DNA of 48,415 nucleotides from JBBDSJ01 sp040905025 (GTDB lineage: Bacteria; Pseudomonadota; Gammaproteobacteria; Methylohalomonadales; Methylohalomonadaceae): NCBI GenBank assembly GCA_040905025.1, contig JBBDSJ010000035.1:1-48415 (forward strand). Direction: 5' to 3'. Shown piece after piece: positions 1-7,861 of the stretch. Every line of letters begins with the position of its first letter. Position 1 is the first letter of the stretch. The notes below the pieces were generated by a model. It did not search any database and was not told the origin of the DNA. It saw only the letters and a list, made by a program, of their open reading frames with translations. Position numbers and translations under genes: made by a program.

Positions 1-60
1 CTGCAAGCCGATTGATTATGCAGCGTATACTGATTTTGCTATTCTCGAAACCAGTCAAGG

Positions 61-140
61 AAGCTCTGATTAATTCATCCATGAATTATCAGAGCACGAA
101 AATCGAAAATTGTGATTTTCGATTTTCTTCATTTTTCAAT
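61..140 (+). repeat. Short copy of a dispersed intergenic repeat with an AT-rich hairpin
   Basis: This block shares its left part (AAGCTCTGATTAATTCATCC) and its right part (hairpin plus CTTCATTTTTCAAT) with the longer element at 16194-16315, but lacks the GC-rich hairpin in the middle, so it looks like a deletion derivative. Positions 98-110 and 115-127 form a perfect 13-bp inverted repeat with a TGTG loop. It lies directly upstream of the small NTF2-like gene and could influence its transcription or mRNA stability; that role is inference. Confidence 0.7.
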
Positions 141-168
141 CAGATATTTTTGCAGTAAGGAGTTTTTT

Positions 169-543
169 ATGAGCGATACCACAACACCAATCAGCGATTA
201 TACCGCTATCCAGGCATGCATTCAGCACTACATTGACGGTGCCAAATCTGCCAGGGGCGACGACATGAAACCGGCCTTTCACAAGGACGCCACGATTTTC
301 GGTTATGTTGGCGCAGATTTATTTGCCGGCCCGATCCAGAACCTGTTTGACTGGAATGACAACAATGAACCGTCACCGGATCTGGAAGCCAGAATCGTCA
401 AGATTGAAGTCGTCGGTACGATTGCCACGTTGCGACTGGAACTGGATAACTGGCTTAGCTATCGTTTTACCGACATGTTTACATTACTGAAAACAGATGG
501 CCGCTGGCAGGTAATGAACAAGGTGTTTCATTTGCACGGCTAA
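169..543 (+). CDS. NTF2-like / putative lumazine-binding family small protein
   Basis: A 124-residue protein. The ATG at 169 is chosen because an AAGGAG ribosome-binding site lies 7 bases before it and because the in-frame extension back to 112 would run through the upstream repeat hairpin. The sequence has the pattern of the NTF2 / SnoaL-like alpha+beta barrel: an N-terminal helix (DYTAIQACIQHYIDGAKS), a DATIFGY strand, and a C-terminal strand set ending in DGRWQVMNKVFHLHG. Proteins of this fold with the W-x-V-x-N-K-V-F-H ending are often labelled putative lumazine-binding; small-molecule binding or enzyme activity cannot be assigned. It is a single gene, converging on proS with a 22-base gap, and no operon partner is visible. 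Family call fairly firm, function unknown. Confidence 0.75.
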   Translation: MSDTTTPISDYTAIQACIQHYIDGAKSARGDDMKPAFHKDATIFGYVGADLFAGPIQNLFDWNDNNEPSPDLEARIVKIEVVGTIATLRLELDNWLSYRFTDMFTLLKTDGRWQVMNKVFHLHG

Positions 544-565
544 TGCCGACGCATAAGGTTATTCG

Positions 566-2287
566 TTATTGCTGTGGCGGGTTTAATTTATTCTTTAAAA
601 ACGTCACAATTTCCGCCAGCGGAATTTCCTGTTTTTCGCTATCGGTACGGCCCTGATATTCAAGTAAACCGGCATCCAGCCCGCGTTCACTGAACACAAC
701 CCGGTGTGGGATACCGATCAGTTCCATGTCGGCAAAGATCACGCCGGGGCGTTCACGCCGATCGTCCAGCAACACATCAATGCCTGCTTGTTGCAGTGAT
801 TTATAGAGTGATTCAATCGCCGTACGCAGGCGTTCGGATTTGTGCAGGTTGATCGGTATCAATACCACTTCAAACGGGGCGATCGCTGCCGGCCAGATAA
901 TGCCGCGATCGTCGTAGTTCTGTTCAATCGCAGCGGCGACTACGCGCGAGACGCCGATACCATAACAGCCCATGGTCAGTGTTTTTGCAGTGCCGGTTTC
1001 ATCAATACAGGTGGCTTTCATTGCAGCACTGTATTTTTCACCAAGCTGGAAGATATGTCCGACTTCGATGCCGCGGCGAATGACCAGTTGACCCTGGCCG
1101 TCGGGGCTCGGATCACCGTCGCGAACATTGTGCAGATCGGCGACCTGGGGCAATGCAACATCACGTTCCCAGTTAATACCGAAATAATGCTTGTGGTCGA
1201 TATTCGCACCGGCACCAAAGTCACTCATCTGTGCAACGCTGCGATCAACAATGTACGGGATGGGCAGATTCACCGGGCCGATTGAACCGGGGTCGGCACC
1301 GATGGCCTTGCGAATCGCGGCCGCGTCGGCCATTTGCAGTGGCTCGGCGACTTGTGGCAGTTTTGCCGCTTTAACGGCGTTCAGTTCATGGTCGCCGCGT
1401 ACCAGCAGCGCGACCAGACTGCCGTCATCAGTACCGTTGACGATGAGTGTCTTCACTGTTTTTTCAATCGGCAGGCCATGCTGCTTGACCAGATCAGCAA
1501 TGGTTTTGGCATCCGGTGTATCCACCAGCCGCATGGTTTCCGTTGCAGCGGCACGTTCGCCAGCGGGAGCCAGCGCTTCGGCAAGTTCGACATTGGCGGC
1601 ATAGTCACTGCTGTCGCTGAAGGCGATGGCGTCTTCACCGGAGGCGGCCAGCACATGAAATTCATGTGAGCCGCTGCCGCCAATGGCGCCGGTATCGGCG
1701 GCAACGGCGCGGAAATCAAGACCCAGTCGGGTAAAAATCCGCGTATAGGTGCTGTACATCTGTTCATAGGTTTGCTGCAAACACGCCTGACTCAGATGAA
1801 ACGAATAGGCATCCTTCATCAGGAATTCACGCGCCCGCATGATGCCGAAGCGCGGCCGGATCTCGTCACGGAACTTGGTCTGTATCTGGTAGAAGTTCGC
1901 CGGCAGCTGCTTGTAACTGCGAACCTCGCGCCGGATCAGATCGGTAATGATTTCTTCATGGGTCGGACCGAGACAGAATTCGCGTTCATGCCGATCCTGA
2001 AGGCGCAGCAGCTCCGGGCCATACTGCTCCCAGCGACCGGATTCCTGCCAGAGTTCGGCCGGCTGTACGCCTGGCAGCAAGAGTTCCTGCGCGCCGCTGG
2101 CATCCATTTCCTCGCGCACGATACGTTCAACCTTGCGTAATACCCGCAAGCCGAGTGGCAGCCAGCTGTAAATGCCAGCCGCCAGTTTGCGCACCATGCC
2201 GGCACGCAGCATCAGTTGGTGGGATATGATTTCAGCGTCGGCGGGAGCTTCACGCAGGGTGCTGAGCAGGTATTTCGATGTACGCAT
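566..2287 (-). CDS. proS: Prolyl-tRNA synthetase (bacterial type)
   Basis: Class II aminoacyl-tRNA synthetase of 573 residues, the usual size of the bacterial ProS with an inserted editing domain. It charges tRNA-Pro with proline in the cytoplasm. Visible marks: the N-terminal SKYLLSTLREAPADAE and the AGIYSWLPLGLRVLRKVE segment; LGPTHEEIITDL near residue 105; motif 2 region FRDEIRPRFGIMRAREF near 140; an INS editing region at about 220-400; motif 3 GCYGIGVSRVVAAAIEQ near 440; and a C-terminal anticodon-binding domain from about 475. The start ATG at 2287 matches the family N-terminus. It is transcribed alone on the minus strand, divergent from ilvI across about 280 bases. The family is certain. 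Confidence 0.97.
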   Translation of the reverse strand: MRTSKYLLSTLREAPADAEIISHQLMLRAGMVRKLAAGIYSWLPLGLRVLRKVERIVREEMDASGAQELLLPGVQPAELWQESGRWEQYGPELLRLQDRHEREFCLGPTHEEIITDLIRREVRSYKQLPANFYQIQTKFRDEIRPRFGIMRAREFLMKDAYSFHLSQACLQQTYEQMYSTYTRIFTRLGLDFRAVAADTGAIGGSGSHEFHVLAASGEDAIAFSDSSDYAANVELAEALAPAGERAAATETMRLVDTPDAKTIADLVKQHGLPIEKTVKTLIVNGTDDGSLVALLVRGDHELNAVKAAKLPQVAEPLQMADAAAIRKAIGADPGSIGPVNLPIPYIVDRSVAQMSDFGAGANIDHKHYFGINWERDVALPQVADLHNVRDGDPSPDGQGQLVIRRGIEVGHIFQLGEKYSAAMKATCIDETGTAKTLTMGCYGIGVSRVVAAAIEQNYDDRGIIWPAAIAPFEVVLIPINLHKSERLRTAIESLYKSLQQAGIDVLLDDRRERPGVIFADMELIGIPHRVVFSERGLDAGLLEYQGRTDSEKQEIPLAEIVTFLKNKLNPPQQ

Positions 2288-2569
2288 TTTATTTTGTTAT
2301 TAGCAGGTTAAACAGGCAGTTTAATGTAATCCGGCAAACTGTGAGCCGACGCCACCGGCCATAGGTGCAATCCCGGCGCAAGCAGCCGCCACTATAAACG
2401 CTCGCTGGCTGCCGCTCTAGCGATTGCATGAAAATCGAATAATTCTGCCGGTATCTTGACCAACCCGGGCTTTGCCAGTACTGTTGCCGGTTTTCCCCCA
2501 GCGCCTGACCACGGCGGGGCGGGGACTGACTACAACTATAACCAAACATGTTTTAGCTTGAGGCAGAAA

Positions 2570-4318
2570 GTGACTACGACTAATCAAAAAGAGCAACTGC
2601 GTGGCGCAGAGATTTTCGTGCGTGCGCTCAAAGACGAAGGCGTCAAACACATCTTCGGGTATCCCGGCGGTGCCGTTCTCCACATTTACGACGAATTGTA
2701 CAAGCAGGACGCCGTCGAACATATCCTCGTGCGCCATGAGCAGGGTGCTACCCATGCGGCGGACGGTTATGCGCGTGCGACCGGTTTGCCCGGCGTGGTG
2801 CTGGTGACCTCCGGTCCCGGTGTGACCAATACCATTACCGGTATTGCCACCGCCTATATGGATTCCATTCCGCTGGTTATCTTCTCCGGTCAGGTGCCTA
2901 CGCATCTGATTGGTAATGATGCGTTCCAGGAAGTTGATGCCATTGGTATCAGTCGGCCGTGCGTGAAACATAATTTCCTCGTCAAGGACGTGCGCGATCT
3001 CGCAGCGACCATCAAGAAAGCGTTTCATGTCGCGATGAGCGGCCGGCCCGGCCCGGTGCTGGTTGATATTCCAAAAGATATCACCGCCGATGTGTGTGAA
3101 TACGAATATCCGGCCTCGGTCGACATGCGCTCCTACAAACCGGTGACGCGTGGCCATCCCGGCCAGATCCGCAAGGCCGTGGATTTAATCCTCGATGCAA
3201 GGCAACCGATGATCTACAGCGGTGGCGGTGTGATTCTGTCGAATGCCGACAAGGAATTGACTGAATTCACCCGGTTGCTCGGCTATCCAATCACCAATAC
3301 GTTGATGGGCCTGGGTGCCTATCCAGCGACGGACAAGCAGTTCGTTGGCATGCTGGGCATGCATGGTACTTATGAAGCCAACATGGCCATGCATCACTGT
3401 GATGTGCTGATTGCCATTGGTGCGCGCTTTGATGATCGGGTCACCGGTGATCTGGAGAAATTCTGTCCCGATGCGAAGATTGTGCATATTGATATCGACC
3501 CGGCGTCGATCTCGAAAAACGTGCCGGTGGATGTGCCGATCGTCGGTGATGTAAAAAGCGTGTTGAATGATTTGATTGCGCAGATCAGCGAAGACAAGCG
3601 CCAGCCGGATGCCGGTGCGCTGAAAAACTGGTGGCAGCAGATTGCCGACTGGCAGAAACTTGATTGCCTACGCTACAACCGCAAGAGCGAAATCATCAAA
3701 CCGCAACATGTGGTGGAGAAACTCTGGGAGATCACCCAGGGTGATGCCTATGTGACTTCGGACGTGGGTCAGCATCAGATGTGGGCGGCGCAGTACTACA
3801 AGTTTGACAAGCCGCGGCGCTGGATCAATTCCGGTGGTCTCGGCACGATGGGCTTTGGTGTACCGGCGGCAATGGGTGTGAAGCTGGCGTTCCCGGACAG
3901 TGAAGTGGTTTGCATCAGTGGTGAGGCAAGTCTGGTGATGTGCCTGCAGGAATTGTCTACCTGCCTGCAATACGATTTGCCGATCAAGATCGTCAGTTTG
4001 AATAACCGCTATATGGGTATGGTGCGGCAGTGGCAGGAATTCTTTTATGCCGGCCGCTATTCGCATTCCTATATGGATGCGATCCCGGATTTCGTCAAAC
4101 TGGCCGAAGCCTATGGTCATGTGGGCATGCGCATTGATAAAAGTGCTGATGTCGAATCAGCACTGAAAGAAGCGTTCGCCATGAAAGACCGGCTGGTGTT
4201 GATGGACTTTATTACCGATCAGACTGAAAACGTGTATCCGATGATTGCGTCCGGCAAGGGCCAGCATGAAATGCATTTGTCGCCTGAGCAGAGCTCTACC
4301 GATCGGGAGCTTGCCTGA
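2570..4318 (+). CDS. ilvI: Acetolactate synthase large subunit
   Basis: Thiamin-diphosphate and FAD dependent enzyme that condenses two pyruvates (or pyruvate plus 2-oxobutyrate) in valine, leucine and isoleucine synthesis. From the GTG at 2570 it is 582 residues, normal for IlvB/IlvI. The reading frame stays open back to a TTG at 2456, but that extension has no family resemblance; the GTG follows TTGAGG and puts LRGAEIFVRALKDEGV at the expected N-terminus. Visible: the FGYPGGAVLHIYDEL loop, the activating Glu in VRHEQGATHAADGYAR, GARFDDRVTG, and the C-terminal cofactor motif read as GEA (near residue 450) with NN about 26 residues later. Most family members have GDG or GEG there. It is followed by ilvH with a one-base stop/start overlap, so translation is coupled. 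ilvB would be an equally valid name. Confidence 0.95.
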   Translation: MTTTNQKEQLRGAEIFVRALKDEGVKHIFGYPGGAVLHIYDELYKQDAVEHILVRHEQGATHAADGYARATGLPGVVLVTSGPGVTNTITGIATAYMDSIPLVIFSGQVPTHLIGNDAFQEVDAIGISRPCVKHNFLVKDVRDLAATIKKAFHVAMSGRPGPVLVDIPKDITADVCEYEYPASVDMRSYKPVTRGHPGQIRKAVDLILDARQPMIYSGGGVILSNADKELTEFTRLLGYPITNTLMGLGAYPATDKQFVGMLGMHGTYEANMAMHHCDVLIAIGARFDDRVTGDLEKFCPDAKIVHIDIDPASISKNVPVDVPIVGDVKSVLNDLIAQISEDKRQPDAGALKNWWQQIADWQKLDCLRYNRKSEIIKPQHVVEKLWEITQGDAYVTSDVGQHQMWAAQYYKFDKPRRWINSGGLGTMGFGVPAAMGVKLAFPDSEVVCISGEASLVMCLQELSTCLQYDLPIKIVSLNNRYMGMVRQWQEFFYAGRYSHSYMDAIPDFVKLAEAYGHVGMRIDKSADVESALKEAFAMKDRLVLMDFITDQTENVYPMIASGKGQHEMHLSPEQSSTDRELA

Positions 4319-4809
4319 TGCGCCATATACTTTCTTTATTGCTGGAAAATGAAGCCGGTGCATTGTCACGTGTGGCTGGGCTGTTTTCCGCGCGTGCCTT
4401 TAATATCGAATCACTGACGGTCGCGCCAACTGAAGACAGCGACATATCACGCATGACACTGGTCACCAGCGGCTCGGATGAAGTTGTCGAGCAGATCATC
4501 AAGCAAATTAACAAACTGGTCGATGTGATCAAGGTCGTCGATCTCAGTGAGACGCGGCATATTGAGCGTGAATTGATGTTGATCAAGACCCAGGCCAAGG
4601 GATCAGCGCGAGACGAAGTTAAACGGCTGGTTGACATATTCCGCGGTCGCGTAATTGATGTTACTGAAAACAGCTATACCATCGAGCTTACAGGCACTGG
4701 TGAAAAACTGAATGCGTTTATTGAAGCGCTGGATCAAAAGCAGATTCTGGAAACTGTGCGCTCAGGCGTAAGTGGTATTGCGCGTGGCGACAAGGCAATC
4801 AGCATATAG
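4318..4809 (+). CDS. ilvH: Acetolactate synthase small (regulatory) subunit
   Basis: 163 residues, the usual length. The first ~75 residues form an ACT domain (MRHILSLLLENEAGALSRVAGLFSARAFNIESL), the site of valine feedback binding in this family; the rest is the C-terminal regulatory domain (RDEVKRLVDIFRGRVIDVTENSY). It binds and activates the large subunit encoded directly upstream. Its ATG uses the last base of the ilvI stop codon (TGATG), a typical coupling that keeps subunits in step. The gene is followed by a 116-base gap before ilvC. Confidence 0.96.
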   Translation: MRHILSLLLENEAGALSRVAGLFSARAFNIESLTVAPTEDSDISRMTLVTSGSDEVVEQIIKQINKLVDVIKVVDLSETRHIERELMLIKTQAKGSARDEVKRLVDIFRGRVIDVTENSYTIELTGTGEKLNAFIEALDQKQILETVRSGVSGIARGDKAISI

Positions 4810-4925
4810 ACGAACAGATCATGGTTTGTAGGCGCTGGCAGCGAGTCTACAACCTGTCCCGATCAGGAAAATTATCTATCGTCTATCAACTATAAACTAT
4901 CAACTGAAGTCCAAGGTTAAAGAAC

Positions 4926-5948
4926 ATGTCATTAAATATCTATTACGACAAAGACGCGGATCTGTCACTTATTCAGGGCAAGCAGGTGGCCATCATTGGT
5001 TATGGTTCACAGGGGCATGCTCATGCCAATAACCTGAAAGAGTCCGGTGTTAATGTGATCGTCGGTCTGCGCCCGGGGTCAGGTTCGGCAAAAAAAGCTG
5101 AAACTGCCGGACTGACGGTCAAGTCCATTGAAGATGCCGTCAAAAGTGCCGATGTTGTCATGGTGCTGGCGCCCGATGAGCATCAGGCAAAACTTTACGC
5201 CGAGCAGATTGAGCCGAATATTAAAAAGGGCGCAGTACTGGCCTTTGCCCACGGTTTCAATATCCACTTCCAGCAGATCGTACCGCGTGCCGATCTTGAT
5301 GTGATTATGATTGCACCGAAAGGTCCCGGTCATCTGGTGCGCTCTACCTATACGCAGGGCGGTGGTGTGCCGTCATTGATTGCGGTGTATCAGGATGCTT
5401 CCGGGCAGGCCAAGGATATTGCACTGTCATATGCCTCCGCCAATGGTGGTGGCCGTGCCGGTGTCATTGAAACCAATTTCCGCGAAGAAACTGAAACTGA
5501 TTTGTTTGGCGAACAGGCCGTATTATGCGGTGGTTTGACGGCATTGATTCAGGCCGGTTTTGAAACATTGACAGAAGCCGGTTATGCGCCGGAGATGGCG
5601 TACTTTGAATGTTTGCATGAAGTGAAACTGATTGTGGATCTGATTTACGAGGGCGGCATCGCCAACATGCGTTATTCGATTTCAAATACTGCCGAATATG
5701 GTGATTTCACCCGCGGTCCACGCGTCATCAATGCCGAAACCAAGGCCGAGATGCGCAGAATCCTGACTGAAATCCAGACCGGCCAGTTTGCGCGTGAATT
5801 TATTCTCGAAAACCAGAGCGGTGTCGCTACGATGAAAGCCATGCGCCGGCTTAGTGGTGAACATCAGATTGAGCAGGTTGGCAGCAAGCTGCGCGGCATG
5901 ATGCCCTGGATTGGCAAGAACAAACTTGTCGACCAGCAAAAAAACTGA
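4926..5948 (+). CDS. ilvC: Ketol-acid reductoisomerase (class I)
   Basis: NADPH- and magnesium-dependent enzyme that isomerises and reduces acetolactate or acetohydroxybutyrate, the second common step of branched-chain amino acid synthesis. At 340 residues it is the short class I form. The Rossmann motif GYGSQGHAHANNLKESG lies at residues 25-41, followed by the cofactor-specificity loop GLRPGSGSAKKAE, whose Arg and Ser residues fit NADPH use. The all-helical C-terminal half has the ETDLFGEQAVLCGG metal site near residue 188 and a second Glu site in CLHEVKLIVDLIYEGG. It follows ilvIH in the same direction and probably shares their transcript. Confidence 0.97.
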   Translation: MSLNIYYDKDADLSLIQGKQVAIIGYGSQGHAHANNLKESGVNVIVGLRPGSGSAKKAETAGLTVKSIEDAVKSADVVMVLAPDEHQAKLYAEQIEPNIKKGAVLAFAHGFNIHFQQIVPRADLDVIMIAPKGPGHLVRSTYTQGGGVPSLIAVYQDASGQAKDIALSYASANGGGRAGVIETNFREETETDLFGEQAVLCGGLTALIQAGFETLTEAGYAPEMAYFECLHEVKLIVDLIYEGGIANMRYSISNTAEYGDFTRGPRVINAETKAEMRRILTEIQTGQFAREFILENQSGVATMKAMRRLSGEHQIEQVGSKLRGMMPWIGKNKLVDQQKN

Positions 5949-6001
5949 TTCTGCTGTAGCCAAACCGGTTGTATTCATGTCATCGTTTGCCATTGTTTCA
6001 G

Positions 6002-6029
6002 CAACCTGTCCTGTTCGCAGGGCAGGTTG
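6002..6029 (+). other. UUCG-loop hairpin between ilvC and the Psd-like gene
   Basis: CAACCTGTCCTG (6002-6013), TTCG, CAGGGCAGGTTG (6018-6029): 11 of 12 positions pair, the other being a G-T pair. No T-run follows, so it is not a standard intrinsic terminator; an mRNA 3'-end stabilising or processing hairpin is as likely. Confidence 0.5.
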
Positions 6030-6064
6030 TCCTCAAGCCATGTTAAAGTCCCGGTAGTAACACG

Positions 6065-6715
6065 ATGCCCAGCAATTCCTATCCTATTATTGCCCGCGAG
6101 GGCTGGCCGACACTCATCCTGCTGGCGGTCATTGCGCTGATTGCCAAGCTGACACTCGGTCTGGTGGCCGGGGGTATTCTGCTCGTATTGATGTTGTTGG
6201 TAATGATATTGCTGCGTGACCCTCCGCGTGCTGTACCCGCCATTCCACTGGGTGTTGTCAGTCCATTGCATGGCCGTGTGATTGCGGTAGATCACCTGAC
6301 GGATATCTGGCTCAAGCGATCCTCGATTCGTCTGCGTCTGCGCATGTCACCACTGAATATTTTTTCATTGCGTTCGCCGGTTGAAGGCAAAATCATGGAT
6401 CAGCGCTCTGGTCGTGATCCGGACAATCCTGATATTCGCCAGTACGCGTTCTGGATAAAAACCGATGAAGGTGATGATGTCATCATGTCGATTCGCATGA
6501 ACTGGTGGCCAAAGCGTCTGAAGTTATATGTCCAGTGCGGTGAGCGGCTTGGCCAGGGCCAGCGTTGTGGTTATCTGTATTTTGGCGGTGAAGTAGATAT
6601 CTGGTTGCCGGAACAATTCCGCGTTGATGTTATCCATGGCCAGACGGTTCGGGCCGGCAGCATGCTGCTTGGCAAGCTGGTTCATCGAAAATCCAGCGAG
6701 GCAGCTGCAAGCTGA
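6065..6715 (+). CDS. Phosphatidylserine decarboxylase-like protein lacking catalytic residues
   Basis: 216 residues, matching the short (Sinorhizobium/archaetidylserine type) phosphatidylserine decarboxylases from end to end: REGWP plus two hydrophobic segments (about 14-50), LLRDPPR at 49-55, VVSPLHGRV, a MSPLN motif, GQRCGYLYFGGEVDIWLP, and HGQTVRAGSMLLGKL. The family makes phosphatidylethanolamine and cuts itself at Gly-Ser to create a pyruvoyl group. In this copy all three key positions differ: the Asp of the S-P-A-D-G motif is His69, the His of the C-H-V-N-R segment is Phe100, and the Ser of F-G-S-R is Gly175. Self-cleavage at that site is therefore not expected. The frame is intact and it sits beside pssA, the enzyme making the substrate. 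I infer a pseudoenzyme (scaffold or regulator) or a different activity; an active Psd should be encoded elsewhere. Confidence 0.85.
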   Translation: MPSNSYPIIAREGWPTLILLAVIALIAKLTLGLVAGGILLVLMLLVMILLRDPPRAVPAIPLGVVSPLHGRVIAVDHLTDIWLKRSSIRLRLRMSPLNIFSLRSPVEGKIMDQRSGRDPDNPDIRQYAFWIKTDEGDDVIMSIRMNWWPKRLKLYVQCGERLGQGQRCGYLYFGGEVDIWLPEQFRVDVIHGQTVRAGSMLLGKLVHRKSSEAAAS

Positions 6716-6725
6716 AATTTCAGGG

Positions 6726-6816
6726 CCAAGGAACCTCGCCAAGGAACCTTGCCAAGGAACCTTGCCAAGGAACCTCGCCAAGGAACCTTGCCAAGGAACC
6801 TCGCCAAGGAACCACT
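6726..6816 (+). repeat. 13-bp tandem repeat, seven units
   Basis: Seven consecutive copies of CCAAGGAACCTYG (units start at 6726, 6739, 6752, 6765, 6778, 6791, 6804; the last is CCAAGGAACCACT). Units differ only C/T at one position, apart from the last. The array begins a few bases after the stop of the Psd-like gene and runs directly into a hairpin element whose own end is AAGGAACC, so the array looks like an expansion of that element's terminus. No protein role is likely. Confidence 0.95.
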
Positions 6817-6880
6817 GATTTATTACTTCCTTTAGTTCCGTAACCGGGGCATCCATGCACCACTGCCCAGAGACTGCCTA
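6806..6880 (+). repeat. ~73-bp hairpin element, copy A
   Basis: Runs from AAGGAACCACTGATTTATTA through CGTAACCGGGGCATCC to CAGAGACTGCC. It matches the copies at 16358-16430 (reverse) and 25095-25166. The central hairpin reads GGGGCAT-CC-ATGCACC, with one mismatch compared with the perfect stem of the 25-kb copy. It lies in the gap between the Psd-like gene and pssA. Confidence 0.85.
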
Positions 6881-6996
6881 AATCAGGAATTCTGCTTTAC
6901 TCGCATTGGCAATAAGGCACCCATCCTGGCTTGAGACTCCCGCCACACTGCGCCACAATGGCCAGACTTATTGCCAATTAACAAGTTTATCCTGTC

Positions 6997-7791
6997 ATGA
7001 ATCGTCGCTACGGCATCTATTTGTTGCCCAATCTGTTTACTACCGGTGCGCTGTTCGCCGGTTTTTATGCCATTGTGGCCGCAATGAATCAGCGCTTTGA
7101 GGCTGCAGCTGTGGCGATTTTTGTGGCGATGATACTTGATGGCATGGATGGCCGGATTGCACGGTTGACCAATACCGAAAGCGAATTCGGCATGCATTAC
7201 GACAGCCTGTCGGACATGGTGTCATTCGGTTTGACGCCGGCACTGGTCATGTATAGCTGGTCGCTGGCTGAAGTCGGCAAAATTGGCTGGCTGGCCGCGT
7301 TTATTTATGCCGCTGCCGCCGCGCTGCGGCTGGCACGTTTTAACACCCAGGTGGGAGTTGTTGATAAACGCTATTTCCAGGGGTTACCGAGTCCGGCTGC
7401 TGCGGGCCTGATTGCAAGCCTGATCTGGCTTGGCGAACGCTATGAATTAGAGGGATTTATTGTTACGCACGGGTTTACCTTGTTGCTGACCGTCGCCGCC
7501 GGTGTGCTGATGGTCAGTAATGTGCGTTTCAACAGTTTCAAGAACCTTGATCTGCGCGGCCGGGTGCCGTTTATGGCCGTGCTGGCGATAGTGCTGGTCT
7601 TTGTGCTGATTTCGATTGAGCCGCCACTGGTCTTGTTTGGATTGCTGCTGCTGTATGCGGTATCCGGGCCGGTATTGACCCTGATGACGCTGCGCAAGCA
7701 TCGCTCCCGGCGTGCTGGCCTGGCGGAAACCGATGCGGCTGCCAGACCCGCCAGTACAGATTCGCCGGATCCTCCGGACGCACCGCAATAG
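6997..7791 (+). CDS. pssA: CDP-diacylglycerol--serine O-phosphatidyltransferase
   Basis: Membrane enzyme that makes phosphatidylserine from CDP-diacylglycerol and L-serine, the first step toward phosphatidylethanolamine. 264 residues. The CDP-alcohol phosphotransferase signature is complete at residues 48-73: D48-G, D51-G-R-x-A-R, G65, D69, D73 (LDGMDGRIARLTN and FGMHYDSLSDMVSFG). Several hydrophobic segments follow. A proline- and aspartate-rich tail (from about 240) is probably cytosolic and disordered. The start ATG at 6997 gives the usual N-terminus MNRRYGIYLLPNLFTTGAL. It is the Bacillus-type integral membrane PssA rather than the phospholipase-D-like E. coli enzyme. Its upstream neighbour is the inactive Psd homologue. 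Confidence 0.95.
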   Translation: MNRRYGIYLLPNLFTTGALFAGFYAIVAAMNQRFEAAAVAIFVAMILDGMDGRIARLTNTESEFGMHYDSLSDMVSFGLTPALVMYSWSLAEVGKIGWLAAFIYAAAAALRLARFNTQVGVVDKRYFQGLPSPAAAGLIASLIWLGERYELEGFIVTHGFTLLLTVAAGVLMVSNVRFNSFKNLDLRGRVPFMAVLAIVLVFVLISIEPPLVLFGLLLLYAVSGPVLTLMTLRKHRSRRAGLAETDAAARPASTDSPDPPDAPQ

Positions 7792-7823
7792 CCTTGTACT
7801 ATTCTGGCGATTAGGACAAAGTC

Positions 7824-7852
7824 TTGAATTTGCTTTTAAGCCGGCCTATATT
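7824..7852 (+). promoter_or_regulatory. Predicted sigma-70 promoter for the leu leader and leuA
   Basis: TTGAAT (7824-7829), a 17-base spacer, and TATATT (7847-7852): 4/6 and 5/6 matches to the consensus with ideal spacing. Initiation would be expected near 7859-7861, almost at the ATG of the leader peptide at 7862, which would make that peptide leaderless or nearly so. Confidence 0.55.
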
Positions 7853-7861
7853 AGCGTGGTA

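Noticed and set aside
2456..2569. N-terminal 38-codon extension of ilvI from a TTG
   Set aside because: The extension has no resemblance to acetolactate synthases; TTGACC at 2456 looks more like a possible promoter -35 box, and GTG at 2570 gives the usual N-terminus.
2288..2569. Possible ilv leader peptide or attenuator
   Set aside because: Only tiny frames such as ATG AAA ATC GAA TAA were found, without a run of Ile, Val or Leu codons and without a terminator stem followed by T residues.
2417..3157. Minus-strand open frame of about 246 codons over the start of ilvI
   Set aside because: Histidine- and glycine-rich shadow of the ilvI sequence; ilvI conservation explains this region.
4829..4855. 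TTGTAG / CTACAA inverted repeat between ilvH and ilvC
   Set aside because: Short 6-bp outer arms and no T-run; it may be a decayed REP but is too weak to annotate.
6624..6818. Open frame with a repeated Lys-Glu-Pro-type peptide over the 13-bp repeats
   Set aside because: The frame is an out-of-frame reading of the Psd-like gene end and of the tandem repeat; no start signal or family.
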